NCBI RefSeq assembly: GCF_900114975.1
Contig: NZ_FOUU01000008.1
Location: 43,162-107,161, forward strand
Source: Thermodesulforhabdus norvegica
Lineage (GTDB): Bacteria; Desulfobacterota; Syntrophobacteria; Syntrophobacterales; Thermodesulforhabdaceae
Direction: 5' to 3'
DNA length: 64,000 nt
Position numbers and translations under genes: made by a program. Positions within the stretch are counted from its first letter, which is position 1, and the number at the start of each line of letters is the position of its first letter. This document shows, in pieces, positions 23,355-33,406 of this stretch. The notes under the pieces are model-generated. The model did no database searches. It had not been told where the DNA came from and worked only from the letters and a program-made list of their open reading frames with translations.

Positions 23355-26300
23355 TCAGGCTTCGGCCGCCATCTTCATGGACAGAACCTCACTATGATAT
23401 TCCTGAAGCGACCTTACCGTCCAGTCTCCTTTCCTCAGGGCTGAAACCGCCTCGGCCAGTGCTGCAGCCCCTGCTATGGTCGTGGTATAAGCGATGTTGT
23501 AAAGCAGCGTAGCTCTTCGGATGTGGAAGGCGTCTGATTGAGTTTTGCGCCCGAGGCTTGTGTTTATAACAAGATGGACTTCACCGTTTTTGATGTAGTC
23601 GATAACGTGAGGGCGACCCTCGCTGATCTTAAAAACCCTCTCGGCCTTTACGCCGTGATCTTTCAGATAACGACAGGTCCCCGTGGTTGCTATGATCCGG
23701 AATCCCATTTCTTCGAAGCGTTTTGCCACCGGGACGACCTTCGGTTTGTCTCGATCATGAACGCTCACGAAGACCGTGCCCGATGTGGGCAGTCGATAAC
23801 CCGTTGCGGCCTGAGCCTTGGCAAAGGCAATACCGAACTCCATGTCAATTCCCATAACTTCCCCTGTAGATTTCATCTCGGGTCCCAGAAGAATGTCAAC
23901 ACCCGGAAAGCGGTTAAAGGGGAAGACCGATTCCTTCACCGAAATGTGGGCCGGTACGACTTCCTTTGTGAACCCAAGCTCTTCGAGGGTTTTACCCATC
24001 ATTACCTTCGTTGCCAGCTTTGCAAGAGGTACTCCGGTAGCCTTGCTCACAAAGGGAACAGTTCGAGAAGCCCTGGGATTGACCTCCAGAATGTAAACCG
24101 TTCCCCTCTGAATGGCAAATTGAATATTCATGAGGCCGACAACTCCCAGTTCACGGGCTATCAACTTCGTCTGTCTTATCAATTCATTCTGAAGCTCCTG
24201 CGGAATGCTTATAGGCGGAAGCACACAAGCACTGTCTCCCGAATGGACACCGGCGGCTTCGATATGTTCCATTATTCCACCAACAACGCAAAGCTTTCCA
24301 TCGCTTATCGCGTCAACGTCAACCTCTATGGCGTCCTCCAGAAATCGGTCTATCAGGATTGGATGCCCGGGGCTGACCTCCACGGCGGTCTTCATGAACT
24401 CACGGAGAGTTTCTTCGTCGTAAACGATCTCCATGGCACGGCCACCCAGAACGTATGAGGGCCGAACGACGACAGGGTAACCTATACGGCGTGCATGGAA
24501 AATGGCTTCGTCAACGCTTGTGGCAGTAGCGTTTTCCGGTTGCCTTAACCCCAGTTTTTTCAGGAGTGCCTGAAACCTTTTACGATCCTCGGCTCTGTCG
24601 ATCGCATCAGGTGACGTTCCGAGTATTCGGACTCCGGCTTTTTCAAGCGGTACGGCCAGATTAAGCGGTGTTTGACCGCCGAACTGGACGATTACCCCGA
24701 TGGGCTTTTCCGTTTCGATGATTTCCAGAACATCTTCCCTCGTAAGAGGTTCAAAGTATAGCTTGTCCGATGTGTCGTAGTCCGTGGACACCGTTTCGGG
24801 ATTTGAATTAACCATTATAGACTCTATGCCCAGTTCTCTCAGTGCAAAGGACGCATGGACGCAACAGTAGTCGAATTCAATTCCCTGACCAATTCGATTT
24901 GGCCCTCCTCCCAGTATGACCACCTTCTTTCTTGATGACGGCCTGGACTCGTCTTCGTCCTCGTAGGTCGAGTAATAATAAGGTGTATAGGCCTCAAACT
25001 CGGCTGCACACGTATCGACCAGCTTGTAAACGGGTCTTACGCCGAGTTTCATCCGCTTTTCAAAAACCTTCAGCTCATCGGTTCCCGTCAGTTCACCGAG
25101 TCGAACGTCGGAAAAGCCCATGGCTTTAACGGACTTCATGCCCTCTTTTGAATCGAGAAATCCTGAAATGCCCCTGCATCTGGCCTTTATAAACTCTTCA
25201 CATTCCACAATCTCCTTGATCTGCTGTAAAAACCAGGGGTCTATCTTGGTCCGCTCGTAAATCTCATCAATCGAGGCGCCGAGTTTAAGAGCCTCGGCAA
25301 TCTGAAAGAGCCGTTTGGAGTTGGGGTAGCTTATCCTGTCGAGAAGTGTTTCGAGATATTCGGGGCCGCTATCGGCGGGTGGATCGGTAAATCCGTAACG
25401 TCCTATTTCAAGGGAACGTATTGCTTTCTGGAGAGCTTCTTTGAAGGTTCTCCCTATAGCCATCGTCTCGCCCACGGATTTCATCGAAGTGGTAAGAAGG
25501 TCGGGGGTTCTGGGAAACTTTTCGAAAGTAAATCTCGGGATCTTAACAACCACATAATCGATCGTGGGCTCGAAAGACGCCTTGGTTTCCCGGGTAATGT
25601 CGTTAGGAAGCTCGTCCAGAGAATACCCTACGGCCAGCTTAGCGGCCATTTTTGCGATGGGGAAGCCCGTCGCCTTTGACGCCAGGGCGGACGACCTGGA
25701 AACCCTCGGGTTCATCTCAATAACCACCATCTCGCCGTTTTCAGGGTTAACGGCAAACTGAACGTTTGATCCGCCCGTTTCCACGCCGATTTCCCTCATT
25801 ATGGCAATAGCCGCATCTCTCATTTTCTGATATTCGCAATTGGTCAGGGTCTGAGCAGGGGCTACCGTTATGGAATCGCCGGTGTGGACTCCCATGGGAT
25901 CAAAATTTTCGATGGAGCATATAATAACGACGTTGTCTTTGTTATCCCGCATTACTTCCAGCTCAAATTCCTTCCAGCCCAGCACCGATTCCTCCAGCAT
26001 GACGGTATGGATCATGCTGGCATCCAGCCCCCGCTGGACTATTTCAGCGAGTTCTTCCCGGTTGTAGGCCACCCCACCTCCGGTTCCTCCTAGCGTAAAG
26101 GAAGGGCGGATTATAATGGGAAAACCTATTTCTTCGGCTATCTTTTCTGCTTCTTCCTTGGACCTGGCTATACCACTTTTGGGAACCCGAAGACCTATCC
26201 TCTTCATTGCTTCACGGAACTTATCACGGTCTTCGGCTTTCTCTATGACTTCCGGCCTGGCTCCGATCATTTCTACGCCGAACCTGTCGAGAACACCCTC

Positions 26301-26612
26301 TCGGGCCAGAGCAATGGCCGTGTTCAGGCCCGTCTGCCCCCCCAGGGTCGGCAGCAGAGCGTCAGGGCGCTCACGCTCTATTATCTTGGCAACGGCCTCC
26401 ACGGTTATGGGCTCAATGTAAGTTCTGTCGGCCATGCCCGGGTCCGTCATTATTGTGGCGGGGTTGCTGTTCACGAGAACTATTTCGTAACCTTCCTCTT
26501 TCAGTGCCTTGCAGGCCTGGGTACCTGAGTAGTCGAACTCGCAGGCCTGACCGATTATAATCGGGCCTGACCCGATAATAAGGATTTTCTTTATGTCCGT
26601 ACGCTTCGGCAT
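23355..26612 (-). CDS. carB: Carbamoyl-phosphate synthase large subunit
   Basis: Uses bicarbonate, ammonia from the small subunit and two ATP to make carbamoyl phosphate for pyrimidines and arginine. At 1085 residues it is full length, with two homologous ATP-grasp halves ([20 protein letters not shown] in the first, [22 protein letters not shown] in the second), the oligomerisation region between them and the C-terminal MGS-like allosteric domain (about 940-1070, with [17 protein letters not shown]), where UMP or IMP would bind. It follows carA by 10 bases on the minus strand and is followed by purF, so one transcript may serve both purine and pyrimidine synthesis. Confidence 0.98.
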   Translation of the reverse strand: MPKRTDIKKILIIGSGPIIIGQACEFDYSGTQACKALKEEGYEIVLVNSNPATIMTDPGMADRTYIEPITVEAVAKIIERERPDALLPTLGGQTGLNTAIALAREGVLDRFGVEMIGARPEVIEKAEDRDKFREAMKRIGLRVPKSGIARSKEEAEKIAEEIGFPIIIRPSFTLGGTGGGVAYNREELAEIVQRGLDASMIHTVMLEESVLGWKEFELEVMRDNKDNVVIICSIENFDPMGVHTGDSITVAPAQTLTNCEYQKMRDAAIAIMREIGVETGGSNVQFAVNPENGEMVVIEMNPRVSRSSALASKATGFPIAKMAAKLAVGYSLDELPNDITRETKASFEPTIDYVVVKIPRFTFEKFPRTPDLLTTSMKSVGETMAIGRTFKEALQKAIRSLEIGRYGFTDPPADSGPEYLETLLDRISYPNSKRLFQIAEALKLGASIDEIYERTKIDPWFLQQIKEIVECEEFIKARCRGISGFLDSKEGMKSVKAMGFSDVRLGELTGTDELKVFEKRMKLGVRPVYKLVDTCAAEFEAYTPYYYSTYEDEDESRPSSRKKVVILGGGPNRIGQGIEFDYCCVHASFALRELGIESIMVNSNPETVSTDYDTSDKLYFEPLTREDVLEIIETEKPIGVIVQFGGQTPLNLAVPLEKAGVRILGTSPDAIDRAEDRKRFQALLKKLGLRQPENATATSVDEAIFHARRIGYPVVVRPSYVLGGRAMEIVYDEETLREFMKTAVEVSPGHPILIDRFLEDAIEVDVDAISDGKLCVVGGIMEHIEAAGVHSGDSACVLPPISIPQELQNELIRQTKLIARELGVVGLMNIQFAIQRGTVYILEVNPRASRTVPFVSKATGVPLAKLATKVMMGKTLEELGFTKEVVPAHISVKESVFPFNRFPGVDILLGPEMKSTGEVMGIDMEFGIAFAKAQAATGYRLPTSGTVFVSVHDRDKPKVVPVAKRFEEMGFRIIATTGTCRYLKDHGVKAERVFKISEGRPHVIDYIKNGEVHLVINTSLGRKTQSDAFHIRRATLLYNIAYTTTIAGAAALAEAVSALRKGDWTVRSLQEYHSEVLSMKMAAEA

Positions 26613-26622
26613 GCTACGCCCC

Positions 26623-27795
26623 TCACATTCCCGACAAGTTTTTGTGTTTTCTTATCATTTCAATAAACCGGTCGAAAAGGTACGTTGCATCGTGAGGACC
26701 CGGGGCTGCCTCGGGATGATACTGGACACAGAAAAGCGGAATATCCCTGTGTTCGAGACCTTCAAGGGTCTCATCGTTCAGGTTAATGTGAGTCAATCGT
26801 ACGGAGGAAGTATCCAGTGAGTCGAGATCAACACAGAAGCCATGGTTCTGGCTGGTTATTTCGATCTTACCCGTGGAAAGGTCTTTGACAGGCTGATTAA
26901 TCCCACGGTGACCGAATTTCAGCTTGAAGGTCCGACCTCCTAGGGCAAGCCCTATCAACTGATGCCCCAGACATATTCCAAACATGGGCCTGGTGCCGAG
27001 GAGTTTCTTCACAGTTTCAACGGCATAGGTTACTGCCGCAGGGTCCCCTGGACCGTTGGAAAGAAAGATTCCATCGGGATTATAAGAAAGTATAACTTCA
27101 GCCGGAGTATTGGCCGGAAATACAAGAATCTGGCACCCTCTGCGCTCAAGGTTTCTGAGAATGTTATATTTGACCCCAAAGTCAAGCGCAGCTATGCGAT
27201 ACCCGGAAAATTGAGGGTCCCACTCCTTTTTGGGTTGAGGTTTCCCGTGCAGCCAGAGATACGGTTCTCTGCAGGTTACATGACGCACCATGTCTATTCC
27301 AACAAGCCCGGGAAAATTTCTCACTTCTTCAAGCAATTCCGCCATGGTCCTTTTATCTGAGGCGTCAACCCCCACGGCTATGATCCCCTTCATTGCTCCG
27401 GCAAGTCGAATATGCCTTGTGAGGGCTCGGGTATCAACACCTTCTATGCCTATTTTCCCGGACTCCTCCAGGAATTCAGCAAGGCTCTTCTCACTTCGCC
27501 AATTGCTGGGAACTTCGTGATATTCACGGACTATAAAGGCTTCCACCTGTACGTTTCTGGATTCCATATCGGCGTAATTGATCCCGTAATTTCCCATGTG
27601 CGGGTAAGTCATTGTTACTATCTGACCCTTGTAAGAAGGATCTGTGAGGACCTCCTGGTAGCCGGTCATTCCGGTATTGAAAACGACCTCACCAAGAGCC
27701 TTGTTGTTTTCCGTTTGTGTAAAGGCTCTGCCGGAAAAAACGGTTCCGTCCTCCAGGATAAGAACCGCCGGTGTACGCTCCCACCTAAATGCCAT
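26623..27795 (-). CDS. carA: Carbamoyl-phosphate synthase small (glutaminase) subunit
   Basis: Releases ammonia from glutamine and channels it to CarB. The 390-residue protein has the N-terminal CPSase small-chain domain ([32 protein letters not shown]) and a class I glutaminase domain with the nucleophile elbow GICLGHQ and the [10 protein letters not shown] histidine/glutamate pair. The ATG follows GAGGAG and an identifiable promoter. It leads the long minus-strand run carA-carB-purF-kdsD and onward. Confidence 0.98.
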   Translation of the reverse strand: MAFRWERTPAVLILEDGTVFSGRAFTQTENNKALGEVVFNTGMTGYQEVLTDPSYKGQIVTMTYPHMGNYGINYADMESRNVQVEAFIVREYHEVPSNWRSEKSLAEFLEESGKIGIEGVDTRALTRHIRLAGAMKGIIAVGVDASDKRTMAELLEEVRNFPGLVGIDMVRHVTCREPYLWLHGKPQPKKEWDPQFSGYRIAALDFGVKYNILRNLERRGCQILVFPANTPAEVILSYNPDGIFLSNGPGDPAAVTYAVETVKKLLGTRPMFGICLGHQLIGLALGGRTFKLKFGHRGINQPVKDLSTGKIEITSQNHGFCVDLDSLDTSSVRLTHINLNDETLEGLEHRDIPLFCVQYHPEAAPGPHDATYLFDRFIEMIRKHKNLSGM

Positions 27796-27853
27796 GATTT
27801 AGCTCCTCGATCGGGCAGGTGTTGAGATTAGCTCCATCATTAAAAGCCGACTA

Positions 27854-27881
27854 ATTCTAATCATCACCTCAGAGTTGGCAA
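27854..27881 (-). promoter_or_regulatory. Promoter of the carA-carB-purF run
   Basis: On the minus strand TTGCCA (27881-27876), 16 bases and TAGAAT (27859-27854), each 5 of 6 to consensus. The expected 5' leader before carA is about 50 bases. I see no clear attenuator in it. Confidence 0.65.
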
Positions 27882-27905
27882 GTTCAAAAGGGAAGGGCAC
27901 AAAAA

Positions 27906-27932
27906 AGCCCGAATGCACGGTGCATTCGGGCT
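27906..27932 (-). terminator. Rho-independent terminator of the YeiH-like operon
   Basis: An almost perfect 13-base inverted repeat (AGCCCGAATGCAC and its complement). On the minus strand it is followed by TTTTTTGTG, so it ends the transcript of the small membrane protein and YeiH-type genes before the carA promoter. Confidence 0.85.
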
Positions 27933-27964
27933 CCGGCTTTAAGTTGCTTTTCCGGATATACCTT

Positions 27965-28129
27965 CTATCCGTGGCTTGCCGGGAAGAAGGTGTAGCTGAC
28001 CCAGATTAAAATACCCAACAATATTATACCCAGCCCCAGACTGTAACCGATAAGCTTTTTCTCAACGGGCATCAATTCGACATATTCCATTTTCTTAAGT
28101 TCTTCGGCCAGTTTTGGTTCTTCCGCCAT
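27965..28129 (-). CDS. 54-residue single-span membrane protein, partner of the YeiH-type transporter
   Basis: A small protein of unknown function starting at ATG 28129 (MAEEPKLAEELKK) after AAGGAGGGAGTGGAC. An acidic, helical N-terminal part (1-25) is followed by one hydrophobic helix (about 29-48, IGYSLGLGIILLGILIWVSY) and a short polar end. It lies 72 bases downstream of the YeiH-type gene and before their shared terminator, so the two are probably one operon. It may be an accessory subunit or stabiliser of that transporter. I know of no named family for it. Confidence 0.6.
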   Translation of the reverse strand: MAEEPKLAEELKKMEYVELMPVEKKLIGYSLGLGIILLGILIWVSYTFFPASHG

Positions 28130-28201
28130 GTCCACTCCCTCCTTATTTGCCGTAAGGGGAAGCATGAGGGCTTCCCCGGACTATTTCATAACCGGGCCAC
28201 A

Positions 28202-29818
28202 TCAGCCCGCAATTACGGGCGGCTTAACGCCGTGGAAGAACACCCAGGAGATAAATAGACCAATCCACAGGATAAAACCGAAGAGGCAGATCAGATAAAC
28301 GGCTGCCAATCTGCCTATTCCTTCCTCCCAGAGCTTGCGGAAATTGGAAACGACGCCTATGGAGAAGAAGGTCAGGAGGAAGAAATACTTACGAAGCGAG
28401 CCAGTTGTAACAGCCCCGGCCTTTTTGGCTTTGTTGACTATCGACTGCTCCTTTTTCACCGACTCTTTGAGGCGTTCGATCTCTTCTTTCTTTGCGGTGA
28501 TTTGAGCGCTGATCTCTGCCTGCTTTGCGGTATCGGTTGTCCTGGCAAGGGTCGCCTCAAGATGAGAAATCTCCGATTTCAGGATTTGAACCTTTTCGTT
28601 AACCGGTCCAAGGGCTCGTGCTGACGGATAAGTCAGGAACAAGAGAATCAGGAAGGTCAGGGCATAGCCCATAACGAATTTGGGGAATCGATCCCATATT
28701 TCTCGTGCCTGGACTCTTTCGCCCGGTTTGCACTCTATCTTGGCGCACCAGATGTAAGCCAGAATAAAAGCCCAGATGGGAATGAAAATATCAATGAAAA
28801 CCTTAATGGTCGTCGCCGTGAGGAGCATCCACCCCTCGGCATACTTGATTCCCATTGCCGTCTCGGCCTTTGCCCTTATCAGGGCATCCACCACCGCACC
28901 GGAGGCTACGGCAGCACCGTCGGTTTTTACGGCTAGACCCATCCATGCACCGGCAACGAGGGGTTCCTTCCACAGAAAGGCCTGAGAAAAGAAAGGAAGT
29001 ATCAGGAGCTCAACAACGGCGAAGATAACAACCAGCGAAGACACCATTATGGGGACCACGGGGCGAGCCCTTATAGCACCACCGGTAGCAATTGCGGCCG
29101 ACACACCGCATATGGAAATTCCGGAGGCAAGAGGTGCAGCCCACTCTGGACTGAATTTGAAGTACTTACGGGAAATCCAGTAAACAAGCGCCCAATAGAT
29201 GAGATAAGCCTCAACAATTGCACAAAGACCCCGGAACATTATTGCCGTTGCCAGCCCGAATGAAGTTGCGGCTTTAAGCCCCAGAGATACACCGAGCATA
29301 ACGATTGCCGTTTTAATGTAGAACTCCGGACGGATTGCGTCTTTAAATTTTTCCCCAAACTGGGGGAAGAAGTTGCCGAAAATGAGACCCACAATCAGGG
29401 CTACTATGTATCCGGCTTCACCCGTGAGCTTTAACGACCAGGGAATTCCGGCCTTCTTGGCATCTGTTGCGGCAATGTAAGCCCAGTGCCCGAGCAACCA
29501 GCATGCGAAGCTTATCCAGAAAACCAGAGTAAATCCCACCATGAAACGCCCGGTATTTCCACCGAGCAGGCTAACTCCGATGGTGGTTATTCCGAGCATA
29601 AAGAGATATGTGAAGACAAGCGACCAGAATCCTGAGATGTTGACCTCTTTTGAAACAGGAGAAAGAGCTTTGGAAAGGCTGGTCCATACACTGGTTTTGA
29701 CAACCCATCCTAATGCATCAACCCCCAGGAAGTTTAACATACCCAGAGCAAATAAAAACATACCGATCCAGAAAGCCAGCCAGTCCTCGTTAAGGATACC
29801 CTTTTTTTCCGCTTCCAT
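28202..29818 (-). CDS. YeiH-family (putative sulfate exporter, UPF0324) membrane protein with a coiled-coil insert
   Basis: A 538-residue integral membrane protein, long for a family that is usually around 340. The core (about residues 130-400) has the family pattern with the SGISICGVSAAIATGGAI segment (232-249) and AWMGLAVKTDGAAVASGAVVDAL (291-313). Residues about 406-465 are a charged, heptad-like coiled coil (SEISHLEATLARTT...ITAKKEEIERLKES) inserted before the final helices, and an N-terminal block of extra helices (11-118) precedes the core. Family members are called sulfate exporters on thin evidence; sulfite, sulfonate or other anions are possible. In a sulfate reducer such a transporter is of interest. 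The ATG follows GGGAGGATTGGAGTC. Confidence 0.75.
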   Translation of the reverse strand: MEAEKKGILNEDWLAFWIGMFLFALGMLNFLGVDALGWVVKTSVWTSLSKALSPVSKEVNISGFWSLVFTYLFMLGITTIGVSLLGGNTGRFMVGFTLVFWISFACWLLGHWAYIAATDAKKAGIPWSLKLTGEAGYIVALIVGLIFGNFFPQFGEKFKDAIRPEFYIKTAIVMLGVSLGLKAATSFGLATAIMFRGLCAIVEAYLIYWALVYWISRKYFKFSPEWAAPLASGISICGVSAAIATGGAIRARPVVPIMVSSLVVIFAVVELLILPFFSQAFLWKEPLVAGAWMGLAVKTDGAAVASGAVVDALIRAKAETAMGIKYAEGWMLLTATTIKVFIDIFIPIWAFILAYIWCAKIECKPGERVQAREIWDRFPKFVMGYALTFLILLFLTYPSARALGPVNEKVQILKSEISHLEATLARTTDTAKQAEISAQITAKKEEIERLKESVKKEQSIVNKAKKAGAVTTGSLRKYFFLLTFFSIGVVSNFRKLWEEGIGRLAAVYLICLFGFILWIGLFISWVFFHGVKPPVIAG

Positions 29819-30120
29819 GACTCCAATCCTCCCGTTTGGAGTTATAATTGCGGAAAGTTACGTAAATGCCGTCATCACCGCGGAAACCTCCTTCAACCCT
29901 TTTCCTATCACCCCCTCCCCGTGAGTTTGTGAAAGACAGCCTCAAAAAAATTAACTCCGGATTCCGTAACCTTCAAGAAGAAATTGTGAAACCTTCAACA
30001 TTTAAGCTCCTGAAAATAGTAACGTCCTGACCAGGAAGAGGATGCCGATGAAAACATCCGCAGAAATGATTTTAACTCTGATAGCCTGTGAAAAAAGTCA
30101 GCCCGCTGTGAGATTTAAAA
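29819..30120. other. Intergenic region between divergent transcripts
   Basis: About 300 bases with no gene I can support. It probably carries the minus-strand promoter of the YeiH-type gene (TATAAC lies about 30 bases before its ATG, without a good -35) and leads into the plus-strand promoter at 30121. Confidence 0.4.
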
Positions 30121-30149
30121 TTGACAAACTCAGACACTCATAGCATAGG
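30121..30149 (+). promoter_or_regulatory. Candidate promoter of the zinc-ribbon and solute-binding-protein genes
   Basis: TTGACA (30121-30126), 17 bases and CATAGG (30144-30149), a perfect -35 with a weak -10. It ends 42 bases before the ATG at 30192. Confidence 0.5.
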
Positions 30150-30191
30150 GGAACATGAGCTTTCTGTTTTTCATCGGCTAGAGGACGGAGA

Positions 30192-30350
30192 ATGAAAGTG
30201 AGAGACCGGCTTGAGGCCGTAGAGGTTCAGTGTCCTAAGTGCAAGAACACTAAGATTATTTATATTCCCAAGGAAGCAATCCCTAAGTGTGAATCCTGTA
30301 ACGTGACAATGGTTATAAAGGAATTACTGGACGAAGGTAAGTCCTATTAA
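30192..30350 (+). CDS. 52-residue zinc-ribbon-like protein
   Basis: Begins at ATG 30192 after GAGGACGGAG and reads 52 codons to TAA at 30348-30350. Two CxxC pairs, C14/C17 (VQCPKCKNT) and C33/C36 (PKCESCNVT), form a four-cysteine zinc-ribbon or rubredoxin-like site; the C-terminus is a short helix. Such tiny proteins are often missed. It stands 28 bases before the solute-binding-protein gene and behind a likely promoter, so both are probably on one transcript. I cannot assign a function; the four ligands and good ribosome site make it very likely to be a real gene. Confidence 0.7.
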   Translation: MKVRDRLEAVEVQCPKCKNTKIIYIPKEAIPKCESCNVTMVIKELLDEGKSY

Positions 30351-30378
30351 CAACAAAGGTCCATGGGGAGGTTTAAGC

Positions 30379-31200
30379 ATGAAGAAATGTTTTGTGGGAT
30401 TACTTTGTTTTGCCTTCGCCTTATTTTTAACTCTACCGGCTAAGGCCGCCGATTTTGAGCTCGCCAAAAAATCAACTCTTGAAGAGATACTGAAAAGAGG
30501 TGAGCTGAGGGTCGGCTTTGAAGCCGGGTATATGCCCTTTGAGATGACCGACAAGCAGGGCAATTTCATAGGATTTGACATAGATATTGCCAAGGAAATG
30601 GCAAAGGCCATGGGGGTTAAGTTCGTCCCGGTAAACACCGCATGGGACGGAATTATTCCAAGCCTTATAACCGGAAAGTTTGACATAATCATGAGCGGTA
30701 TGACCATAACCCAGGAAAGAAATCTCAAGGTTAACTTTGCCGATCCGTACATCATCGTCGGACAGACGATACTACTGCACAAAAAACATGAAGGAAAGGT
30801 AAAGTCCTATAAGGATCTCAACGATCCATCCTTTATCGTAACATCCAAACTTGGAACCACAGGGGAACAGGCTGTTAAAAGGCTGATACCGAAAGCTACA
30901 TACAAGTCTTTCGAGACCGAAACGGAAGCGGCTATGGAAGTTTTGAACGGAAAAGCGGATGCTTTTGTTTACGATCTTCCTTACTGTGCCGTTTTCTACG
31001 CCCAGCACGGAAAGGACAAGCTGGTTTTCCTCGATCAACCCTTTACTTACGAACCCATAGCCTGGGCAATCAATAAGGGTGATCCGGACTTTCTGAACTG
31101 GCTTAACAACTTCCTGCGCCAGATCAAGAACGACGGCCGGTATGAATATTATTACAATAAATGGTTTAAGAGCACCGACTGGCTCAAAGATGTTCAATAG
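30379..31200 (+). CDS. Periplasmic amino-acid-type solute-binding protein (family 3)
   Basis: A 273-residue exported protein. Residues 1-23 are a signal peptide ending LPAKAA. The rest is a family 3 substrate-binding domain: KRGELRVGFEAGYMPFEM, GFDIDIAKEMAKAMG, WDGIIPSLITGKFDIIMSGMTIT and GTTGEQAVKRLIPKA, with the usual ligand-binding Arg/Asp surroundings. Such proteins feed polar amino acids to ABC importers of the His/Gln class. No permease or ATPase gene is adjacent, so it may serve a transporter coded elsewhere, or a signalling role. GGGGAGG stands before the ATG, and a clear terminator follows the stop. Confidence 0.9.
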   Translation: MKKCFVGLLCFAFALFLTLPAKAADFELAKKSTLEEILKRGELRVGFEAGYMPFEMTDKQGNFIGFDIDIAKEMAKAMGVKFVPVNTAWDGIIPSLITGKFDIIMSGMTITQERNLKVNFADPYIIVGQTILLHKKHEGKVKSYKDLNDPSFIVTSKLGTTGEQAVKRLIPKATYKSFETETEAAMEVLNGKADAFVYDLPYCAVFYAQHGKDKLVFLDQPFTYEPIAWAINKGDPDFLNWLNNFLRQIKNDGRYEYYYNKWFKSTDWLKDVQ

Positions 31201-31211
31201 AAATAAGGACT

Positions 31212-31247
31212 CGGAAGAGTGAAAAAACTCTTCCGGTCCTTCTTTTT
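31212..31247 (+). terminator. Rho-independent terminator after the solute-binding-protein gene
   Basis: CGGAAGAGT pairs with ACTCTTCCG across a GAAAAA loop, followed by GTCCTTCTTTTT. It separates the plus-strand gene from the convergent purine nucleoside phosphorylase gene. Confidence 0.8.
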
Positions 31248-31249
31248 CG

Positions 31250-32071
31250 TCAGGCTTTTTTGACCAGCTCTGAAAAAAGCTCCATTAACCTGGGAGCCGC
31301 TTTTTCCGCAGTGGCTATGACCTGTTCAAGTGGTGCCGGTTCGTAGCAGTCGGGCCTGTTAACATTGGTTATCACCGAAAGGGCAAGCACTTCCATACCC
31401 ATGTGAACCGCCGTTATGACTTCCATAACGGTTGACATTCCCACCGCATCGGCGCCAAAAGCACGCAACATCCTGGTTTCTGCAGCCGTTTCCATGCTGG
31501 GCCCCAAAACCCCAGCATAGACACCTCTGTGAAGAGTTATCCTGCGCTCCCTTGCGATGTCCAGGGCGATCTTTTGGAGCCTTCGACTGTAAGGCTCCGT
31601 CATGTCGGGAAATCTGGGTCCCCACCGATCCACGTTTGGTCCCATCAGAGGATTTCTTCCCGTGAAGTTGATGTGATCGACGATAAGCATGAGATCGGCG
31701 GGCTCGAAGAGGGGATTCAGCCCGCCTGCGGCATTGGAGATCAGCAGTATATTCACTCCAATAAGCCTCAGAACCCTTACGGGAAAGGCTATTTCATGGG
31801 GAGAATACCCCTCATAGAGGTGAAACCGCCCTTTCATGGCAACCACGGGTACATCGTTCCAGAGACCGAAGATCAGCTTTCCCTCATGACTTTCAACGGT
31901 GGATCTGGGAAAGTGAGAAATTTCTTCATAGGGTATGGAAAAAGCGTTTTTCAGATCCGATGCCACGGATCCCAGCCCCGTTCCCAGTATTATTGCCCGA
32001 TCCGGGAGAAAAGGGGCTTTTGATTTTACGAATTCAACGGCTTCACCGACTTTTTTTTCGACATCCTGCAT
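31250..32071 (-). CDS. Purine-nucleoside phosphorylase
   Basis: Splits inosine and guanosine (and their deoxy forms) with phosphate for purine salvage. At 273 residues it fits the trimeric PNP class (also close to MTA phosphorylase). The phosphate-binding ILGTGLGSVASD (about 28-39), FPRSTVESHEGKL, the KGRFHLYEGYS loop, LISNAAGGLNP and GADAVGMSTVMEVITAVHMGMEVL with the purine-site Glu/Met region are all visible. The ATG follows GGGGAGTGG. It may share the minus-strand transcript of the dGTPase gene 219 bases upstream. Confidence 0.92.
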   Translation of the reverse strand: MQDVEKKVGEAVEFVKSKAPFLPDRAIILGTGLGSVASDLKNAFSIPYEEISHFPRSTVESHEGKLIFGLWNDVPVVAMKGRFHLYEGYSPHEIAFPVRVLRLIGVNILLISNAAGGLNPLFEPADLMLIVDHINFTGRNPLMGPNVDRWGPRFPDMTEPYSRRLQKIALDIARERRITLHRGVYAGVLGPSMETAAETRMLRAFGADAVGMSTVMEVITAVHMGMEVLALSVITNVNRPDCYEPAPLEQVIATAEKAAPRLMELFSELVKKA

Positions 32072-32290
32072 TGGTGACCACTCCCCGTCTGCTGAATTTT
32101 TTCCACAGTAAGACCGCTTACTTCGCCAGTCTTCTATTGTCGTTCCCCATTTCAGTCAACCGCTCCTATAAGCCGCAAAAACAACTCAACTTGATGCCTG
32201 CCCTTACAGAAAAAATGTTTCAAATTGGAGGAGCTAATCATACACCGGTGCCTATCTCCGGAGCGCCCCGTTTAACAGCGGGTTTTTCTC

Positions 32291-33376
32291 TCACAATTTC
32301 ATCCAGGGCTTGGGAAGGAAGAGTTTTTTATAAAGTTCCAGGGCATAGCGATCCGTCATGCCCGCGATATAGTCACAGACCTGTCGCTCCCGGGGTACCT
32401 CAGGTTTGATGGGGCCTATTTCCATGACGAAAAGATCGTCGTCTTTCATCAACAGGTTAAGAAGGTCTTCAATGACCTTTCTCGCCTTGTCGATTTCTGA
32501 ACGTAGAAAGGGGGACTCATAGACCCGCTCAAAAAGAAATTCCCTGAGCTCGTTAACGCAGTGGAGCATTTCATCACCAAGCATTATTGATTCCAGTCCG
32601 CATTCCATACTTGCCCTGATTACGTCGGCTACGAGGCTGTGAATGCGTTCGCTGTGTCTGTTACCCAGTTTTTTTCTTATCTGCTCTGGAACGTCATTTT
32701 CGTTGATCATTCCGGCTCTCATCGCGTCGTCCAGATCGTGACTCAGATAAGCGATTATATCGGCAACCCGGACGACCTGCCCTTCAAGAGTCTTAGGACT
32801 TCTGGAGCGTCCTGAGACAATCGTACCCCATCTTCCCTTGGAATGATGAAGGATTCCGTCTCTGACCTCATGGGTCAGATTCAACCCCCTTCCGCCTTTT
32901 TCAAGGACATCGACCACCCTTAAGCTCTGCTCCCAGTGTTTGAACCCACCCGGCATAAGCTCGTTAAGCACCCGTTCGCCTCCGTGACCGAAAGGGGTAT
33001 GGCCCAGGTCATGCCCCAGAGATATTGCCTCTATGAGATCCTCGTTAAGCCTAAGGGCTCGACCTATTGTTCTTGCTATTTGAGAAACTTCCAGTGTGTG
33101 GGTAAGTCGGGTGCGGTAATGATCTCCGGTGGGCGATATGAAAACCTGGGTTTTGTGCTTGAGACGCCTGAAGGCTTTGCTGTGGACAATCCTGTCTCGA
33201 TCTCGCTGATAGCAGGTGCGAAGAGGGCATTCTTCCTCGGCATGGAGGCGACCAAGAGTGTAACGAGCTTTCTGTGCCCTGGGATGCAGGAAGAGCTCTT
33301 CCCGTTCTTCCAGAAAATCTCTCAAAAAAATCTCCGCTCCGACCCCGTCTTTCAGAACTTTCCCGTTGCTTCTCAT
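32291..33376 (-). CDS. dgt: Deoxyguanosinetriphosphate triphosphohydrolase-like HD protein
   Basis: Removes triphosphate from dGTP or other dNTPs, affecting nucleotide pools. The 361-residue product shows the HD-domain signature of the family: RRLKHKTQVFI, HYRTRLTHTLEVSQIARTIGR with the first His, and the HD pair in ISLGHDLGHTPFGHGGE, plus the VRVADIIAYLSHDLDDA block with the last Asp. The ATG is weakly preceded by GAGCAGG. It is divergent from lptF, with only about 30 bases between the starts, so their promoters must overlap the genes. Substrate range (dGTP or mixed dNTPs) cannot be told from sequence. Confidence 0.9.
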   Translation of the reverse strand: MRSNGKVLKDGVGAEIFLRDFLEEREELFLHPRAQKARYTLGRLHAEEECPLRTCYQRDRDRIVHSKAFRRLKHKTQVFISPTGDHYRTRLTHTLEVSQIARTIGRALRLNEDLIEAISLGHDLGHTPFGHGGERVLNELMPGGFKHWEQSLRVVDVLEKGGRGLNLTHEVRDGILHHSKGRWGTIVSGRSRSPKTLEGQVVRVADIIAYLSHDLDDAMRAGMINENDVPEQIRKKLGNRHSERIHSLVADVIRASMECGLESIMLGDEMLHCVNELREFLFERVYESPFLRSEIDKARKVIEDLLNLLMKDDDLFVMEIGPIKPEVPRERQVCDYIAGMTDRYALELYKKLFLPKPWMKL

Positions 33377-33406
33377 GCCTGCTCGTTGCTACTATACCGT
33401 CCGACC

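Noticed and set aside
23538..24458. 306-residue open frame opposite carB
   Set aside because: Antisense shadow of a conserved gene; no independent motif or ribosome site.
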